DNA of 55,497 nt from Klebsormidium nitens. Taxonomy: Eukaryota; Streptophyta; Klebsormidiophyceae; Klebsormidiales; Klebsormidiaceae. Under the pieces are notes generated by a model, which saw nothing but the letters and a program-made list of their open reading frames with translations, made no database searches and was not told the DNA's origin. The stretch lies in NCBI GenBank assembly GCA_000708835.1, contig DF237443.1, positions 15,699 through 71,195 of the forward strand, in the 5' to 3' direction. The stretch's first letter is position 1. Each line of letters starts with the position of its first letter. Positions 47,101-55,497 of this stretch are shown here, piece by piece. A program made the translations under genes and the position numbers.

Positions 47101-49465
47101 CGGTTGTTCTGGCGGGAGAAGGGGCACGGGAGGACGCATCCGGGCCTGCTGTCGACCTTGCCGCCAAGAAGCCGTCCGTTGCGAAAGCGGCTACTAAGTG
47201 AGCTTGCTCCGAAGCACTGCAGTGCAAGCTAGCGGGACTCAAACCGCATAACGCAAGGTCGATTCTTGAAACGGCTCCCTCGAACTTCCCATGCAGCTTA
47301 GATGCTTAGACTTTTTCTGTCATGCCCATTATGCAGATCTGAAACAAGGCAGCCCACGCACATCCGGTTCGACATGGACTCGGAGGATGAACGAGCAGAG
47401 GAGACCGGGTACGCCGCTCGTCAACGCTCTTTGCCTCGTTGGGCCTCGTTGGCATCCCTTTTTGTGTCCTAAAAGCTTTGTAACTTGCGGTACGTTCACA
47501 ATATCTTGCTTGTAGTGTTGTTCGTCTCGCTTTTTAACGAGTCGGAACGCTTGACCGCCTTCTCATGGGCCGCGTGTTGAAAGGGCAATGAGAAAAAGTC
47601 CTGGGAGCCCATCTGCCTTGAGAGCCCTGCAATTCGGGCGCGCTGAAAGTTCTTGACAGCTCGGCCCTCCAAAAAAACGGAGCCGGACGAACGAGCACCA
47701 CGGACTGTCGGCTGCCTGCCCCGGCTTGTTAAAATGGCGCGCCCATTGCGGGCGTTGTTGCTTTGTTCTGGATCACCGTCTTCCGCAATATGTCCATCAA
47801 TTCATATCTAAGGAAGCAACACATTTGCTCGTCCATTTGTTTTTGCTTCAGTGGCACGTATGATTTGGCGGCCAGAGCAACGGAAGTAGTAGTGCGGGAG
47901 GACACCTCGGGGCCCAGCGTTGATCCCGCTGCCAACCAGCCAGCCGCTGCCAAATCGACCTCCACGTGAGCTCGCGTTTGTTTCGGAATCGCTGCAGCGC
48001 AACTCCAGCACGACGATTTTGAGGCTCCTTTTAAGGCTCTATCTTAGTGCTTGGGTTCTACTGTCATGCTCTTTTTGCAATGACGACCAAGGTACCATCT
48101 GCATGTCCGTTTTACCACGGGAATCCGAAGATGAAGCAACAGAGGATACACTGTACGCCGCCGATTGGCAGGCAGCCCTTACACGACTTCATGGAGAATA
48201 GGTCTTGACAAAGCTAATGCTGCAAATGGAGGACCATAGGTCATTACAAAGCAGCTGCTGTTGTTGGGTGGAAGCTGGTCTTAGCACAACTCACTGAGCC
48301 GTTCTTCTCTGACAGTGACCTAACGGACGGGGTTGTAGAACCGAGCGAAGGCCCTGCAGGGGCATCCAAGCGGATGCTAGGAGAGGACGACCCTACGACC
48401 TCTCATCGACCGTCTCAAGTGCCAGTCATTCGGTAAGTGAACCACACTAACAACTCGGATGAAACTGTTTTAATACCTTGATGAATTAACAAGGCGGCAC
48501 TAGACCCGCTTTCTTTACCGTTCACTGAACCCTCTCTCAAACCCGCTCTGTCTCGGCCTTCCACCCGTTCACCTGCCTATCATGGAGCATGCAGCTTGGC
48601 CACACGTGTACGAAGTCTCTATCAAAACGCCCTTTGAATCCAAGCCTTCTGCTTCTCCGTCGAAGCCTAGGTTCTTGAAGTTTCTCGGCTCTCTGCTTCG
48701 TGGGCTTTAAATATCGGCCCATAGGACGTGAAAGATTGATGCGGAGTGGGGTTCTTTGTGCTCAGTAGCCCGTTGCTCAACATTCACGAAAGGTGAGGGC
48801 GCCTGATTGGCAGGTCAAACGGCACTTCCGATTTACTGCCAATCTGCCCTTGCTACAGTGAAATATCCATCATGCCGGGAGGAGCGGTCAGGGGAGCATC
48901 GCCAAACGGCACGTCCGAGGCAACCGTTGATCCACCGGCGAGAGCGCAAATGCCTGCCGGGTGAGTTGCCTGTCAAACATAAGGATTGCAGCTCGAACAA
49001 GCTGAAACTCAGCACCTCGTGGTGGAGGTAGAAAGCACGGCGCTTTCAAAACCCTCCACGACAAAGTAGAAAGAGAAACATCATGAACCCAATCTGTCAC
49101 CTTGCCATAATGGCCGCACTCGAGGCGGGTCACAACTCGCCGTGTCGGATCAAGGCTCGTAAAGGCACCTCGGGCTCAGACACGTCCCAAGAGCCTTGTC
49201 TTATTGTCCGCCCTCGGAGCGATTACAAGCCCGGGGCTCTGGCAAATAAGCTTAGGGGTAGCTCTTTTGGCTTGTTCCACGCCTTTACAACCCTGCCGAA
49301 CTTACGAGAACTTTAGAGCTCATACTAGAGGCACTTTACCTCGCATTAACAGTCGCACACGTTTACATGCAGTAGCACCGAAAAGGCGGCCGTTTTGGAA
49401 AAGGGAGCGCCAAGGAGAAGCACCATCAACGTCGAGTTTACGCCGAGGGAGTGGCCGTCAAATAT
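44180..49465 (+). CDS. Array of duplicated mini-exons encoding a charged, Ala/Pro-rich linker
   Basis: Exons 44180-44296, 44851-44952, 45233-45316, 45698-45781, 46140-46241, 46698-46784, 47096-47197, 47337-47408, 47852-47965, 48081-48152 (weak acceptor), 48316-48432, 48859-48960 and 49373-49465 all begin and end in phase 2, so any may be skipped or duplicated without frame loss. Type A exons are mostly exactly 102 bp and encode S-x-T-N..., then SGPAVDEPAAAQTTA-like sequence. Type B exons are 72-87 bp and encode either RRGNIMPLVDERPANT-like or FDMDSEDERAEET-like sequence. No globular domain is apparent; the peptide looks disordered. It continues in phase from the JmjC-like exons (codon TG|G at 43700/44180). 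Function unknown; a flexible, alternatively spliced linker is the simplest reading. Confidence 0.6.
44851..48960 (+). repeat. Tandem segmental duplications containing paired A and B exons plus introns
   Basis: Not only exons but introns are related. After the A exons at 44851 and 46140 both introns contain ATTCATT(T/C)ACAAGCA and a later GATA(G/A)CGCTCGC. After the B exons at 45233 and 46698 both contain AAGGGTGAC(C/T)TT. A exons start at 44851, 46140, 47096, 47852, 48316 and 48859, so unit length shrinks to the right as introns diverge or delete. This supports repeated tandem duplication of an A-intron-B-intron unit. Confidence 0.65.
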
Positions 49466-49777
49466 GTAAGCCTCTCGTACTCCTAGCAATCACTTTTATT
49501 CCATTGCGAAGTAGCTCTTGTCACCGTAACGAGTCTGCCGACTGGCGAACGGTTTTGAGGAGTCTAAGAAGCATCAGTGCTCTCTATGCAGCGACAGGTT
49601 GTCCAGACTTTGCTGCAAAGGCCGAATGCTCCGAGTGGCAAGCGGGCATTGGGTTTAATAGCAACGCAACCCATTCTTCGTCACTGCTATGGCGACTCTT
49701 GACAAGAATGGAGCGAGGTTGTTGTGAGTCGGTTGATCTCTTCGCTGATTCTCGCATGTACTGTTTGAACGCAACAG

Positions 49778-50870
49778 GATGATATGCATGGACATGAACT
49801 GCAAACGCCGTCATGTGGGCACAACAAGACTTCACATGAAAGAACCGACCCCCATCGTCGCCGAGGGCGGGATCCAGGGCTTGGGCAAGCAGCTGCTAGG
49901 TACGCACGTTTCGTGACGCTTTAAGACGGTTGCATCACTTCCAGGCTCCAATGTGCACACAAATCTGCTTGGAGTTTGTGCTCATAACAACGCTACATCT
50001 CTGGCTTACTATGATTGCGAACAATCGTTGCCCAAAGAGTGTGGGACGTACATAGATATTGCAGTCGGATCAATCCATTAAGCGATCTTTGAATTGATAC
50101 TATTTCGAGCTTTGAAGATGCTTCAGCTCGCGGTTGCTGCCTGGATGCCTAGGGTCAAAGTATTTGTATTCTGCCGAAAATAAACCAAGAATTATAGGTG
50201 GGAGTAATCATAGACACTGCTTTCCTTCATCCCTCGAGTACAGTGGCCAACAAGAAGAGGTCGGTCCTGCGAGCTCTCGCGGCAGCGGGGGATATGGCCT
50301 CGCTGATTGAGAAAGAGCGGCTGTCTCTAAGGAGGCGTAAAGAAGCTAGGTATGTAAAGTCGCCACCCAACAACCTCGAGTTTGAACTTGCTCCTGTGAA
50401 ATGTGCGCAATTGAACAAGATGTCGGCGCAATTTTCAGTGAAGGTCGTTTACACCGACCGTTTCATATTCAATCCAGCTACCGGGGCTGGGATGAAGGCT
50501 CGTAGTTTCGAGGTTGTTGTTACGTTGACTCAGCACGATCTGATGTTGTGCTAAGTGACCTGTGACGTCAATTGCTAACTTGCTACTGAGGCCCGCCGTT
50601 GTTGTTACGTGAGGTCAATTACCCATGCTAGGTTTGTGTGAGCAGCTTGTTCATGAGCATCTTGAAAAGCTCCTCGAGCCACTAGCTTCCTCTTCGAGAT
50701 CAATACGAACGACTCTGATGCTGTTCGAAGGCAGTTTTTACACTTTCTTTTGCCAGCGTCCCAAGGGAAGAGACTTATCGGGCCACCGAAGAGGCACGCG
50801 TACCAGAGCCAACTCGGAAACAGGACCCCCCGGCCGTCGAGCCAGAAGCTGCAGACAGGGAGTTGGCCAG
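49778..50870 (+). CDS. Basic/charged exons linking the array to the OTU region
   Basis: Exons 49778-49899 (MMICMDMNCKRRHVGTTRL...), 50244-50349 (NKKRSVLRALAAAGDMASLI, then a run of Arg and Glu) and 50757-50870 (acidic and Pro-rich). They continue in phase from 49465 (AT|G). The first has Cys and His residues that might form a small metal site; the second looks like a basic amphipathic helix or nuclear-localisation segment. No family recognised. The exon ending at 50870 leaves phase 2 and I could not find the matching acceptor. Confidence 0.45.
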
Positions 50871-51446
50871 GTGACAGATCCGCACCACAAGAGCTTCGTT
50901 TGCACGTTTTACTGCACCATGATCGTCATTGTCAATGCTTCTTTGCAACTTTTCGACCTGCAACTCGCGCGAGTTGTGCCCTGCACTTGATTCCGACAAA
51001 AGTCGGATCAAAGCTTGCATCAAATTCAATGTTCATAAAAGGGAATGCGACAATTTTCAGGAGCCTTGGTACAAAAGGCCAATTGTTCGCGCATAAATCT
51101 TTGTACGGAAGAGCCTGGTTCCAAGCAACCCTCAGCAGATCTACGTGAAGATCTGCCAACAGTGCCTCTGAAATTTTAACCATCAGGCCGTTTAAGCTTT
51201 GTTGATTCCGTACATTCTAGCGAAAAGGCAGATGTAGGAGCCTTGATCCGTCTGTTCGATTACTCGGTGGTACATGTTTCCATGTACGATTCTGAAAAGG
51301 GACGCGTCCCGGCAATTCTCAGCAAAGCAAACGTGAAGAGGTCACAGGCGCTTCCACAAATGCTTACGCCCCAAATACTTTGCTGATCCTTCTGTTTGCC
51401 ACAAAATCTTAAACTTTTAAGCCCGGTGCACGAGCCTTGATCCGTT

Positions 51447-53274
51447 TGATCGTCCATGCTTTGTGCGCTGATCGGTTTAAGACAGTGAACCACCTAGATC
51501 GTTTTCCAACTGATTGGATGCATCCAAATACTAATGCTTGGACGCATTTTGTGGCGTGCGCAGCGGAGGAACCCTTCCTGAAGCGCTATGACATTCCTAA
51601 GGATGGCCTTTGCATCTTCAAGGCAGTATTTGTGGGCATGTTGGCACAAGGGAAGCTCTATCAGGGAGGTTTACGCGGCTTGATGGACAACACCTGGAAA
51701 CAAGCTCGGGCCCATACCGGTCGCTATTCCATTGATGGCGATCTCGAGCTGGAGTTGGAGGTTTTGATTGAGCAGTACGAGGAACGGGGCTTCAACCATA
51801 TTTTAGGGGACAGAGTGATTCGGGTGAGCGGTTGGTATGTACAAGTCATCAATGAGGGAGCTTTGAAGGGTAGGCGTCCTTCGTTGGTCTTCGTAGCACG
51901 CCATGGTCGACGGATGTTAGTGACGTACCGAAGTCTCACGGAAGCAACACTTGAATTTGAAACTCTTACGCGTTTTCCTTGCTGAATGTCTGCCAATGGC
52001 AGCGTCATACCCGTTCAAAACCATTGCTTCTTTTGGCTGTAGAGAGTGTACCAGAGTAGTAATTTCAGAATGCTTGGTGCATGTTTACCATTGCTTCACT
52101 CTTTATTTCCGCCCATGCCGTTTGTGCCACGTACGATGCTACTGTATTTGAAAGGCTTCTATTCGATCAAGCACCGGGGCTGCTGCTTCTTGTGGGTACG
52201 CTTAATACGAGTGAAGCCTTACATATTCCAACTTTGACCAGTTTCGACCAGTTGGCTATCAACTAAGTTTTATGGTTTGCTTTGTACAGATTTTGTCCGA
52301 CGTTGTGGGCGTGGAAATCTTGGTCTATGCTCCCTTCCTTGCCGTCAAGCACGCCCAACGGTTCACGCCCGAGCAAGCAGCTGGTGGGACGCTTCGCCCG
52401 CTACACCTGCGCTTCAACGGGGTCAACCACTACGACGCCTATATACCAGAGGATGATATCGGGCCGTTGTACCAGAAAGAGACGTCAGCGGTAACGCTGG
52501 ACAGGACCGCCACCCAAATCTTGAAACAGTTGGCGGAGGGGAAGGAGGATGCGGCAAAGGACACTTGGAGGGATTGTGCCCCTGGACGTCCTTGGAATGA
52601 CCGGGCTCCGCTCGCGCAAGTGTTGGAGCTAGCCGAACGGGCGTTGAAAAAATGGCCGCTTCTAGGGCACGCTCACTATGTGCGAGCCTTGGCTTTCCAA
52701 CATAGCAAGGAGCGCGGAGCATGCGAAGGCGCGCTGGTTGCAGCTAAAGAAGCTCTGCTTCTCGGGGTGGAGGAGCGGCTTCAGGCAAGGTTGTATCGCA
52801 CAATCGCAAAGGCGTGCTTTGATGCGGAGGACTGGGGCGGGGCTTTCCAGTGGTACTCGAAGTGTGCGAAAGAAGGTTGTCTGCGAGCTGAAGACTCCGT
52901 GTTTTTGGATGTGAGCCAAACCCGGTTGAGCGCTCAGGGGAGCGCAAAGGCGGAGGAAGTTGCTGAGAAGGTCTTCGACTTGTTGTCTGACCCACCGGCG
53001 GAGGCTCTTTTGGCGAAGTTCGATGCAGTCGTGGAGGGTTTGGCTGCTGGTGGCGGGGGGGGCGGGAGCGGATCGGAGATAGACTCCGAATCAGAGTCCG
53101 AGGAAGATTCAGACCATGATGAGCCTCCTTTCCAAAACGTGCCGGATGGCGCCGGCCCACCCGGAGGAGCGGGGCAGGCTTCGGCCAACGAGCAGTCCGG
53201 CGCGGCGGCACGTGGTGGTTCGTCAGGAGTGCGACCGGACTTCGTTAATCTCGAATCCTCAGACGAGGAGGATG
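51447..53274 (+). CDS. OTU-like cysteine protease domain followed by TPR-like helices
   Basis: Two coding blocks: about 51447-51868 and 52297-53274. The first contains IPKDGLCIFKAVFVGML, where D-G-x-C is the OTU catalytic cysteine motif. The second has VVGVEILVYAP and then FNGVNHYDAYIP, with the H-Y-D catalytic histidine motif, completing the OTU pattern over a normal distance. OTU domains are deubiquitinase-type proteases in host proteins and also occur in some Mutator-like transposons (family knowledge). Residues beyond about 52600 (AERALKKWPLLGHAHYVRAL, ALLLGVEERLQARLYRTIAK) form TPR-like helix pairs, then an acidic, Gly-rich tail. The exon ends GAG GAT G|GTAAGA in phase 1, which fits the exon at 54042. 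The junction between the two OTU blocks and the 5' entry exon are not resolved. Confidence 0.65.
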
Positions 53275-54041
53275 GTAAGAATGCAACCAAGCTAGGCCTG
53301 GTGAGAAATAGAGGCTTGCTTCAGTGAGTATAAGTTTGGCGACGTAGGTCATAAGCGAGCTTTTCAGCGGATCAAGGCTGGTGGCCGCTAATTGTTTCTT
53401 CACACATTTCCATACACTAATATCTAGAAAGCGAATCATGTTGTCCTTGTCCAACAAAGTTCTTGGAGTTTCTAGCTTCAAGATTCTTGCACCCATCATC
53501 ACACTTATGACACTGTACACAAGCTGCTGTTCAATTGAGAAGTTTTGAGTTCACGTTGTACTGAACAAACTAGCCGCCTTCGTATTCAACCTTTTGCATC
53601 CTGGCAGAGGCCGCATGAGGACGAGGCGCCGGCAGACCTGTAGATCGCCAACTTCATTGATGCATCACCTGAACTCGAAGCTCTCAATCAGAATCATGCA
53701 AGCAAGTTGGTCATTGTTAGAGTCAGTCCCGGTTGCTTCGTTCCAGCTACCATATCAGAGGGCGGCTGCCAAACAAAATCCATTGGCCAACGTCAAGTCG
53801 TCCCGCTTTGTGACCCATGTAAAGCAGATCAACTTTGGGCGATCCGTAGTCCCCTAGTGATCATAGCACAAGCTTTCAATGTAGACAAAGGGTCACCTTT
53901 CAGGCCGTGCAACTTTACAAAAAAAGAGAAGCACTAAGCTTTCAGATTTCGGTCATGTTTACCAGCCTTGATCTCGATTTCCTGGCTGACCAAGTGGAAA
54001 TGTGTGAACAGGGACAAATTGAAGGGTTTCCATTTGTGCAG

Positions 54042-54956
54042 GCCCAACTGGCAAGAGAGCTCGCCCGAGCGTTGGAGGATTGGATCCTGGGAGCGCTTAC
54101 GGCTATGGCTGCGTACTTTACGAGCGCCGAGCGGACTGGTTAAGCTTGGAGGAGGTCGACAAGCTTGTCGACGGTATGAATGTTACGCCAAGTTTGGTCA
54201 GCAAGCGGCCACCGTACGCTCCACGTGGCGGAACGGTCTTTGTTGTAGACCGTTCCCAGATGGAGCATCAAGAGGATGCTCTATATGCTTCCGGTGGAAG
54301 GTGGTTCAACAACGGGGCCAAACCCGTCCACGGCGGAAAGCTCCGGAGCAGATATTGGAAGCACAGCTCGTCTTGCAACCATGACGAGTATTGCAGCGCC
54401 GTCGGAGAAGACGACTGCAAAGGCAAATGCTTTCAGCACCGTTCTGGGGCCTCCGGTGAGCCGCTGCACAAAGATCGGAAGTTTGAGAGACGGGTGTGGG
54501 TAGGCGTGGATCCACAGGGGAACGAAGGTGGCAAGTACGTGGTCATACAGTTTGTCGGCGACGAGACAACAGTCAGGGCAGATCCGCACGGAAACCGCGT
54601 CCACAACCTCGACTTAACCTTTGAGAAGATCTTCCGGTCGACCCGGGAGGAGATGAAGCGACGTGCTTCAGTGGGAGAGTCAGCTAATAAGATCCGGAGG
54701 CAGATGCAGGCCAAAGCCAGGCACCCCGGAGAGGCGCCAAAAAGCTACAAGCAAGCCGAAAACGCAAAGGGGAGTGTGGACGCGGAAAAGCGGGGGGGGG
54801 GGCGAAGAAGTCGTGGGACGACCTTAACGCCATCCTGACTCAGAGGATGGAGCAGGAGATTGCGGACGAAGACGCCAAGGTTCCAGGGGCGCATCGGTTT
54901 ATCCAGGACGTCAACTACAATGGACGCGATCTGATGGTCGTTTGCTTCTTCAGAAG
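54042..54956 (+). CDS. Cys/His-rich WRKY-GCM/FLYWCH-like region, possibly transposase-derived; frame broken at a G run
   Basis: An acceptor at 54040-54041 starts GC CCA ACT GGC in exact phase with the OTU exon, giving PTGKRARPSVGGLDPGSAYG, then WLSLEEVDKLVDGMNV and a segment GRWFNNGAKPVHGGKLRSRY followed by spaced Cys and His (W-K-H-S-S-S-C-N-H-D-E-Y-C ... C-K-G-K-C ... H). The W..NG.K..G..RSRYWK pattern resembles WRKY-GCM or FLYWCH fingers that precede MULE/FAR1 transposases. Further on, VHNLDLTFEKIFRST and SANKIRRQM resemble the helical part after such fingers. The frame stops at 54836-54838 after a run of 11 G (54792-54802); one more G would continue to about 54956 with SWDDLNAILTQRMEQEI and a GT donor. 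Resemblance is by eye only. Confidence 0.45.
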
Positions 54957-55497
54957 GTTGGTATTTGTACAATGATACACCTTGGAAAGAAGGCTTTGAA
55001 GGAGTCGAGCCTCTTGAATCTATCCTTTGACCGCTCAGAGACCACTCATCAGTTAGTACTTGTGCGCTTGAAGCTCTGTTTATCGCTCTCTTTGAGCGGG
55101 TCGTCTATGCGCTTAGCAAAATCGCAAGCTGCACTTGCAGATAATGCTACTCACCGTAGGGCCGCTATTTGGGTTGTTCATGGAGCCGCTGTCACAGTTT
55201 ATTAGCATAAGGTGTCTACAAAGATATTTCCTGGACTATTCTTACGAGTTTCCGTTGCCTACCTCTAGTGTACCCCTTGATTGGGGCTTGATTGGGTCTT
55301 GATCTGTGCTACATGTACGTTTTAGCTGGCCGTCAGTGGTGAGAGGTTTGATTTAGGATTGTTGAGCCTACAACTGATGCTTTGTCAACGTTTGAATCAC
55401 AATCTGTTCAAGTACCCATCCTTTTCCGCCTTCTGAAATGTATTGGATTGACTCCTGCACGTCCCTTGATCCATTGAACTTGGATGTGACGGTTGGA
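54957..55497. other. Probable intron at the right edge
   Basis: Follows a candidate donor (AGAAG|GTTGGT) at 54957. Only short frames are present and no exon is recognised before the window ends. Confidence 0.4.

Noticed and set aside
53930-54145. Open frame MFTSLDLDFLADQVEM as the start of the finger-region exon
   Set aside because: It is in a different frame from the downstream conserved-looking region; the acceptor at 54040-54041 gives an exact phase match to the OTU exon instead.
1-55497. CRISPR arrays, bacterial operons, replication origins
   Set aside because: Intron-split genes, retroelements and eukaryotic chromatin factors show nuclear DNA; the repeats present are minisatellites and duplicated exons without spacer structure.

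Overview
The window is nuclear DNA from a green-lineage eukaryote, most likely a green alga. Five intron-split genes are recognisable as Viridiplantae proteins: the plastid GTPase BPG2, the Rubisco-assembly chaperone BSD2, a CHASE-domain hybrid histidine kinase built like the plant cytokinin receptors, a plant-type microspherule protein (MCRS1 with FHA domain) and TFIIS. Exons are GC-rich, introns have canonical GT..AG ends (often GTGAG donors), and intergenic DNA is AT-richer and full of decayed retroelements. I cannot name a species. All exon coordinates below were read by eye from reading frame, splice dinucleotides and phase; they were not computed.

Layout. 1-2.6 kb: decayed Ty1/copia element (minus strand). 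2.6-5.3 kb: no gene seen. 5.3-6.3 kb: decayed LINE (minus). 7.35-10.13 kb: BPG2 (minus, 4 exons). 11.3-14.3 kb: DHRS12-like SDR (plus), interrupted by a 590-base assembly gap. 15.6-24.5 kb: CHASE hybrid histidine kinase (minus, 18 exons) with one in-frame stop. 26.5-27.6 kb: BSD2 (plus). 28.1-33.2 kb: MCRS1-like (minus, 7 exons). 34.4-36.3 kb: TFIIS (plus, 3 exons). 37.1-38.2 kb: small, probably organelle-targeted protein (minus). 39.4-55 kb: a long plus-strand chain of about 27 exons encoding a divergent JmjC-like domain, an array of duplicated phase-2/2 mini-exons, basic and charged linkers, an OTU cysteine-protease-like domain, a TPR-like helical region, and a Cys/His region reminiscent of WRKY-GCM/FLYWCH fingers.

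The left two thirds are ordinary housekeeping and plastid genes arranged divergently or convergently. The right third is the unusual part. Exon phases agree through most of the chain, so it may be one very large gene or a domesticated transposon-derived locus. Three joins remain unresolved: a TAG ends exon 5, the OTU entry exon is unclear, and an 11-G run breaks the frame near 54.8 kb. The exon array, with several units of exactly 102 bp and related flanking introns, is the most distinctive structure in the window.
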